A program made the position numbers and the translations under genes. A stretch of 64,000 bases of DNA, from contig NZ_CP017297.1 in NCBI RefSeq assembly GCF_001969445.1, positions 1,922,001-1,986,000 on the forward strand. The letters run 5' to 3'. Of the stretch, positions 16,439-25,741 are shown piece after piece. Every line of letters begins with the position of its first letter. The stretch's first letter is position 1. The notes under the pieces were generated by a model. The model was not told where the DNA came from. It worked only from the letters and a program-made list of their open reading frames with translations, and did not search any database. The stretch is from Brachybacterium sp. P6-10-X1 (GTDB lineage: Bacteria; Actinomycetota; Actinomycetes; Actinomycetales; Dermabacteraceae).

Positions 16439-17188
16439 ATGAGTGCGACGACGTCTCAGATCCCCACCGATGCCGGTGACCTGCCCGGGCTGCTCTGGCT
16501 CCCCGAGAACCTCGAGCAGCCGGTGCCCGGCCTCGTGGTGCTGCAGGAGATCTTCGGACTGTCCCCGTACATGCAGCAGCGCTGCGCGGATCTCGCGGCC
16601 CTCGGGTATGCGGTCCTCGCCCCGCAGCTGTTCGCGCGCCTTGACCCACCGGTCGTGGGCGTGGAGGACGGGGACGACGCCGAGGCCTGGCTCGCCGAGG
16701 GCATGGCCCTGGCCGAGCGCCTGCCGTGGGAGCGCGCCGAGGCCGACGCCCTCGCCTCCCTCAACGCGCTGCGGGCGCAGGGCGCCGTCGAGACCGAACG
16801 GGTCGGCGTGATCGGCTTCTGCTACGGGGGCGGCCTGGCCTTCGCGGCCACCGCTGCTGCGACGCTCGAGGGTCGCGCCCCCTCGGTGCTGGTGAGCTAC
16901 TACGGCTCCGCGCTGCCCTCCCTGCTGGAGCAGGCGGCCCATGTGAGGGTGCCGAGCCTGCACCACATCGGCACCGCCGACGACTTCATCCCCCTCGGGA
17001 CGGCCCAGCAGATCCGCGAGGCGGTCACCGCCGGCGGCACCCGGGACCAGGTGCGCTTCGAGCTCCACGAGGGCGCCGGCCACGCCTTCGACAACCCGCA
17101 TCCCTTCGTGCATCACGCGCCCGCGTCCGAGGAGGCCTGGCAGCAGACGGTCGGCTTCCTCGCCGAGACCCTGCCGACGCGGCCCTGA
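16439..17188 (+). CDS. Dienelactone hydrolase family protein
   Basis: 249 residues, full length for the family. Alpha/beta hydrolase with the Cys-His-Asp triad: C in VIGFCYGGGLAF (about residue 125), D in IGTADDFIP, H in EGAGHAFDNPH. LVVLQEIFGLSPYMQ near residue 33 is the usual DLH signature around the catalytic-site Glu. It hydrolyses dienelactone-like esters; no aromatic degradation genes are adjacent, so the physiological substrate is unknown. Confidence 0.9.
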   Translation: MSATTSQIPTDAGDLPGLLWLPENLEQPVPGLVVLQEIFGLSPYMQQRCADLAALGYAVLAPQLFARLDPPVVGVEDGDDAEAWLAEGMALAERLPWERAEADALASLNALRAQGAVETERVGVIGFCYGGGLAFAATAAATLEGRAPSVLVSYYGSALPSLLEQAAHVRVPSLHHIGTADDFIPLGTAQQIREAVTAGGTRDQVRFELHEGAGHAFDNPHPFVHHAPASEEAWQQTVGFLAETLPTRP

Positions 17189-17669
17189 CCCGACGCTCCC
17201 GATCCCCGCCCCGCCCCACGCGCCATCGACCCGGCCCGCCGCCGACCCACCCCGGTCGGCCGGCCGCGAACGCCCGGCCCCATCGGGCCCCACCCCTCGA
17301 CGACGCGGAAGCCCCTCGTCGACGACGTGCGCCAGGTCATCCCCGACCGCCCTGCGTGCCGCGGACATGCGCACGTGATCGAATAGTTATCTCCAGATTG
17401 TCGGACAGTCCGGACATCCGATCGGTGGTGCGAGCCCTGCGCTCGTCATCCCAGGCCATACGGCTTTCCAGAACGTCTCCGCTCTGCTATCACCCCCTCC
17501 CGGGCAACCCCCGTCAGGGGACAAAAGCCCTGTTCCTGGGCACGAACCATTTGCCGAGGCCCTGGGGAAGGGCGATCATGAGGTTCGGACCGGTGTCCTG
17601 CACGTCGGGGGAACAGGCAGAGAGGAGTCGGTCCGCACCTGCCGAACGTCCACCGACGAAGGAGCCCAC
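17189..17669. other. 481-bp gene-free region and presumed long leader of the betaine ABC operon
   Basis: No credible ORF. Contents: the osmotic motif at 17398-17413 and several short potential stems, for example CCCC-GTCA-GGGG near 17510-17521. No conserved aptamer blocks were recognised. Confidence 0.5.
17398..17413. promoter_or_regulatory. TTGTCGGACAGTCCGG motif, shared with the ectABC upstream region
   Basis: Contains the inverted repeat TTGTC-G-GACAg and a CCGG extension. It matches 55886-55901 upstream of ectA at 14 of 16 positions. It lies 257 bp before the start of the betaine ATPase gene, next to an A+T patch (AATAGTTATCT) that may hold the promoter. Candidate operator for an osmotic regulator. 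Confidence 0.5.
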
Positions 17670-18959
17670 GTGCCACCAGTCATCACCGCCGACGGCCTGT
17701 ACAAGGTCTTCGGCCGACGGCCCGCCCGCGGAGTGGAAGCACTCCGGCAAGGCCGGGACCGCGCCGAACTGCGCGAGGAAGGCCTCACCGCTGCGGTGAT
17801 CGATGCGAGTTTCAGCGTCGAGCCCGGTGAGAACTTCGTCGTCATGGGGCTGTCCGGATCCGGCAAGTCCACGCTGATCCGCATGGTCAACGGTCTGCTG
17901 CCCGCCAGCGCCGGCGAGCTGCGCATCGGCGACGAGGTGCTCTCGGCCATGTCCCCGGCGAAGGTGCGCCAGGTGCGTCGCGCCCGCATCTCCATGGTCT
18001 TCCAGCATTTCGCCCTGCTCCCTCATCGCACCGTCGGCGAGAACGCCGCCTACGGGCTCGAGGTCAGCGGCGTGAACCGGGCGGAGCGCCAGAAGAAGGC
18101 CGCCGACGCCCTCGAGATGGTCGGCCTGAAGGGCTGGGGCGGATATCGCCCGGACAACCTCTCCGGCGGCATGAAGCAGCGCGTGGGCCTGGCCCGCGCC
18201 CTGGCCGCCGGCACCGACATCATGCTCATGGACGAGGCCTTCTCCGCCCTGGATCCGCTGATCCGTCGCGACATGCAGGATCAGTTGATCGACCTCCAGC
18301 AGAAGCTGGAGAAGACGGTCCTGTTCATCACGCACGACCTCAACGAGGCCATGCGCATCGGCGATCGGATCGCCATGATGCGCGATGGACGGATCGAACA
18401 GATCGGCACCTCCGACGAGATCCTCAACGAGCCCGCCAACGACTACGTGGCCCGCTTCATCCAGGACGTCGACCGCTCCCGCGTGATGACCGCGGCGAAC
18501 ATCCTCGAGCGGCCCAGCGAGACGCTCGGCGAGGATCACGGCCCGCGCACCGCCCATCGCATGCTGCGCGAGACCCAGAACTCCTGGCTGGTCGCCCTGC
18601 ACCGTGACCGCACCCCGCGCGGCGTCCTGTGGGAGGAGGACGTCGCCGAGGCGGTCAGCAGGGGACAGCAGCAGCTGCCCTGGCGGCCGGGACGCGAGAT
18701 GCCTGTGGTCGCCCACGACACGCCGATCGCCGAGCTGTTCGCGCCCTCCGCCCAGTACGTCAATCCCCTGGTCGTCGTCGACGACGACGGAAAGTTCCTC
18801 GGCGTGATCCCGCGCGTGACGCTCCTGACCGCCGCTGGGACGGGGCACGAGGACGACGACGGCGCCGTCGATCTCGTCGGAGCACCGCCCGCGACGACGC
18901 CGGCCGGGACCGATGCCCCCGAAGACCTGACCCACGAGACCTTCGGAGGTGACCGATGA
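17670..18959 (+). CDS. Glycine betaine/proline-type ABC transporter ATP-binding protein (ProV/OpuAA-like)
   Basis: 429 residues from GTG with AAGGAG upstream. Walker A GLSGSGKST (about 60-68), Q-loop MVFQHFALLPHRT, ABC signature LSGGMKQRVGLARAL (about 165-179) and Walker B IMLMDEAFSALDPL. The C-terminal ~150 residues contain CBS-like segments (PLVVVDDDGKFLGVIPRVTLL), where QAT-family ATPases sense ionic strength. It powers uptake of compatible solutes. The stop overlaps the permease start (ATGA). Confidence 0.92.
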   Translation: MPPVITADGLYKVFGRRPARGVEALRQGRDRAELREEGLTAAVIDASFSVEPGENFVVMGLSGSGKSTLIRMVNGLLPASAGELRIGDEVLSAMSPAKVRQVRRARISMVFQHFALLPHRTVGENAAYGLEVSGVNRAERQKKAADALEMVGLKGWGGYRPDNLSGGMKQRVGLARALAAGTDIMLMDEAFSALDPLIRRDMQDQLIDLQQKLEKTVLFITHDLNEAMRIGDRIAMMRDGRIEQIGTSDEILNEPANDYVARFIQDVDRSRVMTAANILERPSETLGEDHGPRTAHRMLRETQNSWLVALHRDRTPRGVLWEEDVAEAVSRGQQQLPWRPGREMPVVAHDTPIAELFAPSAQYVNPLVVVDDDGKFLGVIPRVTLLTAAGTGHEDDDGAVDLVGAPPATTPAGTDAPEDLTHETFGGDR

Positions 18960-19855
18960 ACCCGGACGAGGGCCTCTTCCCCCGTATCCCGATCGGCGAT
19001 TGGGCCGAGAGCGGCATCGACTGGCTGAAGGAGAACGTCGCCTGGCTGTTCGACGCCTTCACCTGGTTGATGGAGACCCTGGTCGGGAACCTCACCGATG
19101 CGCTGCTGTTCCTGCCGGCCCTGGTGATGATCCCGCTGCTCGCGCTGCTCGCCTGGGTGGTGCGCTCCTGGCGCATGGCCATCGGCACCCTGGTGATGAT
19201 GTTCCTGGTCGTCGCCATGGACCAATGGGTGGCGATGCTCCAGACGATGGCGCTGGTGATCGTGGCGACCGCATTCGCGGTGCTCATCGCCGTCCCGTTG
19301 GGCATCCTGGCCGCCATGAGCTCCACGGTGAGCGCCATCGTGAAACCGATCATGGACTTCATGCAGACGATGCCCGCCTTCGTCTACCTGATCCCCGCGG
19401 TCACCTTCTTCTCGATCGGCCTGGTGCCCGGTGTCTTCTCGACCATCATCTTCGCCCTGCCGCCCGGCGTGCGCATGACGGAGCTCGGCATCCGGCAGGT
19501 CGACGGCGAGACCGTCGAGGCCGGCGAGTCCTTCGGCGCCACGCGAGGGCAGATCCTCCGCGGCATCCAGCTGCCCCTGGCCGTCCCCACCATCATGGCG
19601 GGCGTCAACCAGGTGATCATGCTGGCCCTGTCGATGGCCGTGATCGCCGGCATGGCCGGGACCGACGGCTCCGGCAAGCTCGTGGTCCAGGCGATCTCGA
19701 CCCTGGACCTGCCGCTCGGTGTCGAGGCCGGACTCGGCGTCGTCGCCCTCGCGGTCTTCCTGGACCGCGTCACCGCGGCGCTGGGCAACCCCGGCGACTA
19801 CAAGGGCTCGCTGATCGCGACGTTCAAGCGGCGCCGCGCCGCCGCCACGGCCTGA
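18956..19855 (+). CDS. Glycine betaine-type ABC transporter permease (ProW/OpuAB-like)
   Basis: 299 residues, about six to seven membrane helices. The EAA loop is visible as GESFGATRGQILRGIQLPLAVPTIMAGVNQ (about residues 186-215). The N-terminus has a short amphipathic region before the first helix. It forms the membrane channel with the upstream ATPase, whose stop codon it overlaps by 4 nt. Confidence 0.92.
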   Translation: MNPDEGLFPRIPIGDWAESGIDWLKENVAWLFDAFTWLMETLVGNLTDALLFLPALVMIPLLALLAWVVRSWRMAIGTLVMMFLVVAMDQWVAMLQTMALVIVATAFAVLIAVPLGILAAMSSTVSAIVKPIMDFMQTMPAFVYLIPAVTFFSIGLVPGVFSTIIFALPPGVRMTELGIRQVDGETVEAGESFGATRGQILRGIQLPLAVPTIMAGVNQVIMLALSMAVIAGMAGTDGSGKLVVQAISTLDLPLGVEAGLGVVALAVFLDRVTAALGNPGDYKGSLIATFKRRRAAATA

Positions 19856-19937
19856 TTCCCCGTCGGGGACGGCGCGTCCGCACCGGTCCCGACATCGACC
19901 AGAACCACAGAAACACCCTTGGAAAGGATGTCTGATC

Positions 19938-20885
19938 ATGACCAAGCGAAACTCGCTCTGGACCCCGAACTCCTCCGTCACCCGGCGCTCCGCCCTGGTG
20001 GGCGGCGCCGGCCTGATGGGACTGGGCCTGGCCGCCTGCGGCAGCGAGGGCGGCGGGGACGGCGGGAACGGCGGCGGTGGCGGCCCCGAGGGCAAGACCA
20101 TCACGCTCGGCTACATCGCCTCCTGGACCGACGGGCTGTCGACCGCGTACCTGCTGGACAACCGTCTGACCGCCATGGGCTACACGGTCGAGCACGAGAC
20201 CATCTCCGAGGCGGCGCTGCTGTACGCGGGTCTCGCGCAGGGCGACGTGAGCATGTACCCCTCGGCCTGGCCGGAGGTCACCCACGCCGACTACATGGAC
20301 GAGTACGGCGAGGACATCGAGGACCTGGTCGCCTACTACGAGGGCGCGAAGCTCAACTTCTCCGTCCCCGAGTACGTGGATGACATCACGTCGATCGCGG
20401 ACCTGAAGGGTCAGGCCGACCGCTTCGGCGGCAAGATCTACGGCATCGAGCCCGGCGCGGGCATCACCGCCGCCGCCCAGGACGACGTGATCCCGGGCTA
20501 CGGGCTGGACGGCTTCGAGCTGGTCACCTCCTCCACCCCGGCGATGCTCACCGAGCTGCAGAACGCGATCGATGCCGAGGAGGACATCGTCGTGACCCTG
20601 TGGACCCCGTTCTGGGCGATGACGGCCTTCCCGGTCGTGCCCCTGGAGGATCCGGACGGCCTCTTCGGCGAGCCGGAGTCGCTGCACCACCTGGCCCACA
20701 AGGGCTTCTCCGACGAGAACCCGGAGGCGGCGGAGTGGATCGCTCAGGCGACGATGACCGACGAGGAGTTCGGCTCGCTCGAGGACATGGTCGTGAACCA
20801 GTTCGAGGAGGGCCAGGAGGCCGAGGCGGTGGAGAAGTGGCTCGAGGAGAACCCCGACGTCATGCCGCCGCTGCCGGGCGAGTGA
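19938..20885 (+). CDS. Glycine betaine/choline-type substrate-binding lipoprotein (ProX/OpuAC-like)
   Basis: 315 residues. The N-terminal signal has twin arginines (VTRRSALVGGAG) and a lipobox LAAC (Cys about residue 34), then a Gly-rich linker. The OpuAC fold follows, with TLGYIASWTDGLSTAYLLDN at its start and several Trp residues (SAWPEV, LWTPFWAM) of the kind that form the aromatic cage for quaternary ammonium groups. Last gene of the three-gene operon, followed by a strong hairpin. Confidence 0.92.
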   Translation: MTKRNSLWTPNSSVTRRSALVGGAGLMGLGLAACGSEGGGDGGNGGGGGPEGKTITLGYIASWTDGLSTAYLLDNRLTAMGYTVEHETISEAALLYAGLAQGDVSMYPSAWPEVTHADYMDEYGEDIEDLVAYYEGAKLNFSVPEYVDDITSIADLKGQADRFGGKIYGIEPGAGITAAAQDDVIPGYGLDGFELVTSSTPAMLTELQNAIDAEEDIVVTLWTPFWAMTAFPVVPLEDPDGLFGEPESLHHLAHKGFSDENPEAAEWIAQATMTDEEFGSLEDMVVNQFEEGQEAEAVEKWLEENPDVMPPLPGE

Positions 20886-20945
20886 GCCCCGGACGCTCAC
20901 CGTCGACCCGCGCGGCGGTCTGAGCACCACGATCGACAGCACGCG

Positions 20946-20984
20946 GGACGGGCCGGTCACGACGACGTCGTGGCCGGCCCGTCC
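20946..20984. terminator. Bidirectional terminator hairpin
   Basis: 18-bp arms (20946-20963 and 20967-20984) with a 3-nt loop and one G-T pair, between two convergent genes. TCGCTTCT follows on the plus strand. Confidence 0.8.
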
Positions 20985-20998
20985 TCGCTTCTGGGCGC

Positions 20999-22114
20999 TC
21001 AGCGCTCGATACGCACCTCGGCCCCGGCCTTCGCGGACGCATAGCAGGCATCGATGACCTCGGCGCGGCGCAGGGCGAGCGAGCCGTCATGCGCCGTCCA
21101 GTCCCCGGAGCGGACCTTCTGCAGGAAGGATGCGACCGCGGCGGCATGACGCCCGTCCACCCCGACGGCGGGCTGCAGTTCGGCGGGGATGCCGGCGAGC
21201 TCCGTCCACACGGTGATGGTCTGGTTCCCGGGGGTGCCGCCCCATTCGATGGTGGCCCCGCCGTCGGCCCCGTAGAGGGTGACGTAGCAGAGATCCTCCG
21301 GGATCCACTGCGCCCAGCTGGACTCGAGCAGCAGGGTGCCGCCGCCGTCCAGGCGCAGGAAGGCGGTCGCGAGGTCCTCGACCTCGAAGGGGGCGCCCTC
21401 CTCCGCCTGCGAGATCCCGAAACCGGAGCCGCCCCGGCCCAGCGGGCCGAACTCGGCGTGGGTGGAGGCGGAAGCGGCGGTCACGGCCGGCTCCCCCAGC
21501 AGGTGCAGCGTCATGTCGAGCATGTGGATGCCGATGTCCATCATCGCGCCGCCGCCGGAGCTCTCGGCCTTGGTGAACCAGGTGCCGAGCCCCGGGATCC
21601 CGTGGCGGCGGATCCAGCCGGTCTTGGCGTAGTAGAGCTTGCCCAGCACCCCGGAGTCGACGACGTCCTTCAGCGCGGTGACGTCACCGCGCTGGCGATG
21701 GTTGAAGGACACGTCCAGCACGCGTCCCGCGCGCCGCGCGGCCTCGACCATCCCGGCCGCGGCCTCGGCGTTCTGGGCCATCGGCTTCTCGGTGATCACA
21801 TGCACCCCGGCCTCGAGCGCGGCAGCGGCCATCGACGCGTGCAGGAACGTCGGGGTGGCGATGGAGACGACGTCGAGCTCGGCCTCGGCGAGCATCTGCT
21901 GCCAGTCGCGGTAGCGGCCCGGCACGTCGTGCTGGTCGCCGAACTGCGCCAGGAGGTGCTCCTCCATCGCGGAGAGCGCGGCCAGGTCGACCGTGGGGTC
22001 GGCGGCGTAGGCGGCCACGTGCTGCTGGCCGGCCCAGCCCAGCCCGATCACGCCGGCGCGCAGTCGTCGCGGGGTCTCCGGCGCTGCGTCGGCATTCTGC
22101 TGTGCTTCGGTCAT
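20999..22114 (-). CDS. Gfo/Idh/MocA family oxidoreductase
   Basis: 371 residues. N-terminal Rossmann fold with AGVIGLGWAGQQHVAAYA (about 17-34) and VSIATPTFLHASMA near 85. The EKPMAQNAEAAAGMVEAARR block carries the conserved EKP motif. The C-terminal alpha/beta domain includes GAMMDIGIHMLDMTLHLLGEP, the DxxxH region. NAD(P)-dependent oxidation of a sugar, inositol or derivative is expected. Adjacent to a ROK regulator and a sugar ABC system, so probably part of a sugar-utilisation unit. GAGAGGA precedes the ATG. Confidence 0.9.
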   Translation of the reverse strand: MTEAQQNADAAPETPRRLRAGVIGLGWAGQQHVAAYAADPTVDLAALSAMEEHLLAQFGDQHDVPGRYRDWQQMLAEAELDVVSIATPTFLHASMAAAALEAGVHVITEKPMAQNAEAAAGMVEAARRAGRVLDVSFNHRQRGDVTALKDVVDSGVLGKLYYAKTGWIRRHGIPGLGTWFTKAESSGGGAMMDIGIHMLDMTLHLLGEPAVTAASASTHAEFGPLGRGGSGFGISQAEEGAPFEVEDLATAFLRLDGGGTLLLESSWAQWIPEDLCYVTLYGADGGATIEWGGTPGNQTITVWTELAGIPAELQPAVGVDGRHAAAVASFLQKVRSGDWTAHDGSLALRRAEVIDACYASAKAGAEVRIER

Positions 22115-22178
22115 CGTGCTGAGTCCTCTCGTCGGGGGTCGGTGCGCGGGCCGGGGAACCCCGGTCCGCGCGGATCAT

Positions 22179-23375
22179 TCACTCGATCTGTCGCGGGGAC
22201 GGGTCGAGGAGTTCCAGGGGATCGGCCCGCAGACGGGCCAGGGCGTGCTCGATCGCCCCGCGCACCACGACGTCGCGGCCCAACCGGCTCGGGACGATCT
22301 CCGGGAACGGGGCGCGCGCGATCTCGGGCAGCACGTCGCGGGTGCGGGCGAGCACGGGCTCCATCACGTCGGAGACGGCACCGGCCACGACGATCCGTTC
22401 GACACCGAGCAGGCTGACGAGGATCGCGGCGATGCGGGCGATCCGTTCGCCGATCCGGTCGAGCACGTCGCACGCGAGCTCGTCCCCCGAGGCCGCGGCG
22501 GAGAACACGTCCTCGGAGGTGAGCGCGTCGGAGGGGAGGGCGGCGAGGGACGAGCGGCAGTCGGCGCGATCCAAGCCCGCGAGGGATTCCAGAGCCCAGC
22601 GCCTCGCGAGCGAGGCCACGCCCTCGGCACCCAGATCGTCCTGGAGGATCGCGTCGAGGAACCGCATCTCGCCGGCACCGCCCCGGGCCCCGTGCAGCAG
22701 CCTCCCGTCGACGACGAGTCCGGCGCCGATGCGCTCCCCGGCCAGCAGCGCGACGAGGTTGTCGTCCGGGTGCACGGCATGCTCGGCGAGTGCGGTGAGG
22801 TTCGCGTCGTTCTCGACGAGAACGGTCCCCTCCAGGTGATCGGGGAAGTCCGAGTTCATGAGCCGCCAGAACGTGCCGACGTCCACCGGCGAGATCCCGC
22901 GCAGGTCCACCGGGGCGGGGATGCCGACGACGGTGAGCAGCGGCGGGCCGGTCGCCCCTGCCGCGGCCACCACGTCGGCCACCAGCTCCTGCACCGTGGC
23001 GATGCGCAGATCTCTGTCCACCGAATCCGCGTCGAGATCGCGGTGGGCGGCGGCGAGGACCTCTCCCTGGAGGTCGGCGGAGAGCGCACGGTAGCCGCTG
23101 CGCCCGGCATCGACGCCCACGATGATCCCGGCGTCACGGCGCAGGCGGTGCCGACGAGCGGGTCGGCCGCGGCTCGCGATCCCGGCGACCCGGCTGTCCT
23201 CGGTCTCCTCGAGCCAGCCGACACCCGCGAGCTCATCGCACAGACCCAGCACGGTGGCGCGCGTCAGTCCGGTGGCGGCCATCGCCTCGGCGGCGGTGAA
23301 GTGCTCGACCACGAAGGCATGGCGCAGCAGCGCCTGGATGTTCAGGCGACGCAGCACGCTCGTCGACATTCCCAT
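22179..23375 (-). CDS. ROK-family transcriptional regulator
   Basis: 398 residues from ATG 23375, which has AGGAGG 6 nt upstream (the open frame extends to 23540 but without such a site). N-terminal winged HTH at about 5-65 (FTAAEAMAATGLTRATVLGLCDEL). The ROK sugar-kinase-like domain has IIVGVDAGRSGYRAL, LVENDANLTALAEH and GERIGAGLVVDGRLLHGARGGAGEMRFL. The region after GAGEMRFL lacks an obvious CxCGxxGC zinc motif. Likely controls the divergent sugar ABC operon and the downstream oxidoreductase. Confidence 0.88.
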   Translation of the reverse strand: MGMSTSVLRRLNIQALLRHAFVVEHFTAAEAMAATGLTRATVLGLCDELAGVGWLEETEDSRVAGIASRGRPARRHRLRRDAGIIVGVDAGRSGYRALSADLQGEVLAAAHRDLDADSVDRDLRIATVQELVADVVAAAGATGPPLLTVVGIPAPVDLRGISPVDVGTFWRLMNSDFPDHLEGTVLVENDANLTALAEHAVHPDDNLVALLAGERIGAGLVVDGRLLHGARGGAGEMRFLDAILQDDLGAEGVASLARRWALESLAGLDRADCRSSLAALPSDALTSEDVFSAAASGDELACDVLDRIGERIARIAAILVSLLGVERIVVAGAVSDVMEPVLARTRDVLPEIARAPFPEIVPSRLGRDVVVRGAIEHALARLRADPLELLDPSPRQIE

Positions 23376-23475
23376 GCGCACCTCCTTGACGCCCGTTGTG
23401 ACGACCACCATACTTTCTCCAAGCATTAAATCTAGCAACTGAATTATCAGCTGTGGTGCCGCCGAGGAGACGCTG
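23376..23475. promoter_or_regulatory. A+T-rich divergent promoter/operator region, ROK regulator and sugar ABC operon
   Basis: 100 bp between the two start codons. Bases 23405-23450 drop well below the local G+C (AAGCATTAAATCTAGCAACT core), as expected for a shared promoter and ROK operator. No perfect inverted repeat was found. Confidence 0.45.
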
Positions 23476-24750
23476 TTGTCATCCAGAACCCCCCGCATCG
23501 GGCGACCGTCCCGCCGTTCCCTGCTCGCCGCCGGCGCCACCGGGGCCCTCGCTGCCGGCGGGCTCTCCGCCTGCGGCTCGTCCGGCCGGCCGCGCGTGAC
23601 CTTCTACCAGTCCAAGCGTGAGGTGGTCCCCCACTTCCGGGAACTGGTCAGCGAGTTCAACGCCGCGCAGTCCGACTACACCTACATCCACGACATGGCG
23701 ACGAACCTGCAGGCCGGCTTCGTGCGCTCCAACCCTCCGGACCTCGCCCTGCAGAACTACAACCTCGACATGGCGCGGTTCATGGAGCGCGGGGCGCTGT
23801 CGGACCTCGCGGACCTCCCCGAGGCCGACGCGATCCGTCCGGACGTGCTGGACCTGGTGGACTGGTATCCCGGCTACGAGGGCCGCACGAGCGTGATCCC
23901 GTACTCGGTCGCCGCCGCATCAGTCATCTACAACAAGCGACTCTTCGAGGAGAACGGGCTCGAGGTCCCCACCACGTGGGACGAGCTCCTCACGGTCTGC
24001 GAGACGTTCCTCGAGGCCGGGGTCACCCCGATCTACGGCACCTTCCCGGAGCTGTGGACGACCACGCAGGGTCTGTTCGACTACGTCATCGGCGGCCGGA
24101 TCGACGTGCGCGACTTCATCACGCAGATCAACGAGATCGGCGAGGACGTCGGCCCCGATTCCGAGGTGTCCTTCCAGACGACGCTGCTGGAGCCGGTCCA
24201 GCAGATGCTGGAGCTGCTGCCGTACTTCAACGAGGACGCCCCCAGCCGCACCTACGGGGACGGGAACACGGCGATGGCGCAGGGGGAGGCGGCGATGTAC
24301 CTCCAGGGTCCGTGGGCGCTGGTGGAGATCGAGAAGGCGGCCACGGACATCGAGCTGGGCTCGTTCCCGCTGCCCGTGACCGACGACCCCGCGGACCTCC
24401 GGATCCGCGTGAACATCGATCTCTCGCTGTGGATCCCCGAACAGGCGGACGAGCAGGAGGGCGCCCGGCAGTTCCTGCAGCACCTGATGCGTCCGGAGAT
24501 CCAGTTCCCCTACAACGAACTGGCCCTGGCCTTCTCCACCACGAAGGACGCCCCGGAGGTCACCGACCCCCGGATCTCCGAGATGCAGCCCTACTACGAC
24601 GAGGGGAGGTTCTACATGGGCGCTTCACAGTTCATCCCGCCCACCATCCCGTTCGAGAACTACGTCCAATCGATCGTGCTCGGGGCGGACCCGGAGCCGA
24701 TCCTCGCCCAGATCGACTCCGACTTCGCCCGGCTCGCCTACCGCGCCTGA
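23476..24750 (+). CDS. Extracellular sugar-binding lipoprotein of an ABC transporter
   Basis: 424 residues from a TTG start; GAGGAG lies 6 nt upstream. The twin-arginine-like signal (RPSRRSLLAAGATGAL) ends in a lipobox LSAC (Cys about 33). The mature part is a type 1 extracellular solute-binding fold (cluster B) with VTFYQSKREVVPHFRELV and TAMAQGEAAMYLQGPWALVEI-like segments. First gene of a binding protein-permease-permease operon. Confidence 0.9.
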   Translation: MSSRTPRIGRPSRRSLLAAGATGALAAGGLSACGSSGRPRVTFYQSKREVVPHFRELVSEFNAAQSDYTYIHDMATNLQAGFVRSNPPDLALQNYNLDMARFMERGALSDLADLPEADAIRPDVLDLVDWYPGYEGRTSVIPYSVAAASVIYNKRLFEENGLEVPTTWDELLTVCETFLEAGVTPIYGTFPELWTTTQGLFDYVIGGRIDVRDFITQINEIGEDVGPDSEVSFQTTLLEPVQQMLELLPYFNEDAPSRTYGDGNTAMAQGEAAMYLQGPWALVEIEKAATDIELGSFPLPVTDDPADLRIRVNIDLSLWIPEQADEQEGARQFLQHLMRPEIQFPYNELALAFSTTKDAPEVTDPRISEMQPYYDEGRFYMGASQFIPPTIPFENYVQSIVLGADPEPILAQIDSDFARLAYRA

Positions 24751-24784
24751 GCGGCCCATCCGCCGTCGACCCCGAGGACACCGC

Positions 24785-25741
24785 ATGTCAGCGACGACAT
24801 CCACCGATCCGCATCCCCGCTCCGCCGGGGAGAGCGACCAGCCCGACCCCTCCCCCACCCCGCCCGTGACCCGCCGACGGCGGACGGTGGATCCGGTCTA
24901 CTACGTCTTCCTGTTCCCCGCCCTGGTGATCTTCACCCTCGCGATCACGCTGCCGGCGGTCATCGGGTTCTTCTACAGCTTCACCAACTCGGTGGGCTTC
25001 GGGGACTGGGACTTCATCGGCCTGCGCAACTACATCGCCCTCTTCCAGGACCCCAAGATCCTTGACGCGTACGTGTTCACGCTCGGCTTCGCCCTGGTCA
25101 CCGTCATCGCGGCCAATGTGATCGCCTTCGCTCTCGCTCTGGGACTCACCTCGCGGATCCGTTTCCAGACGGCGCTTCGCACGATCTTCGTGATCCCCAT
25201 GGTGATCTCCGGGATCATCATCGCCTTCGTCTTCAAGTTCCTGCTGTCCAACTCGGTGCCGGCGCTCGGACAGGCGCTGGGCATCGGGTTCCTCTCGGAG
25301 TCGATCCTGGCCAACGAGAACCTCGCCTGGCTGGGCATCGTGATCGTCACCGCGTGGTCGACGATCCCCGGCGCGATGCTCATCTACATCGCAGGTCTCG
25401 TGACGATCCCGGCCGAGCTCTACGAGGCGGCGGCGATCGACGGGGCCTCGGGCTGGCAGCGGCTGACCCGCCTCACCCTGCCGATGGTCTCGGGCTTCAT
25501 CCTGATCAACACGATCCTGGGCTTCAAGGGCTATCTGAACGCCTACGACATCATCGTGGGCCTGACCGACGGCGGCCCCGGCACCGCCACCAGCTCGATC
25601 GCCATGACGATCTTCAAGGGCTTCAGCGGCGGCGACTACGGCTACCAGATGGCCAACGCCGCGGTGTTCTTCGTGATCACCCTGATCCTCGCCGGGATCC
25701 AACTGCGGCTCACCGCCGGGAAAGCGAGCTTCGGAGCATGA
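24785..25741 (+). CDS. Sugar ABC transporter permease, MalF/UgpA type
   Basis: 318 residues, six predicted membrane helices after a Pro/Ser-rich N-terminus. The EAA motif reads ELYEAAAIDGASGWQRLTRLTLPMV (about 217-241). The stop overlaps the next start (ATGA). Confidence 0.92.
   Translation: MSATTSTDPHPRSAGESDQPDPSPTPPVTRRRRTVDPVYYVFLFPALVIFTLAITLPAVIGFFYSFTNSVGFGDWDFIGLRNYIALFQDPKILDAYVFTLGFALVTVIAANVIAFALALGLTSRIRFQTALRTIFVIPMVISGIIIAFVFKFLLSNSVPALGQALGIGFLSESILANENLAWLGIVIVTAWSTIPGAMLIYIAGLVTIPAELYEAAAIDGASGWQRLTRLTLPMVSGFILINTILGFKGYLNAYDIIVGLTDGGPGTATSSIAMTIFKGFSGGDYGYQMANAAVFFVITLILAGIQLRLTAGKASFGA

Noticed and set aside
14852-17188. 778-residue ORF reading through the chaA-like gene into the hydrolase
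   Set aside because: The first 528 residues are a shadow of the chaA-like gene in another frame; the real hydrolase starts at 16439.
17189-17669. c-di-AMP (ydaO/yuaA) riboswitch before the betaine ABC operon
   Set aside because: Function would fit, but the conserved GGGGGACCCA, GGGUGAAUC and CCGAACCCGUCAGCU blocks are not present.
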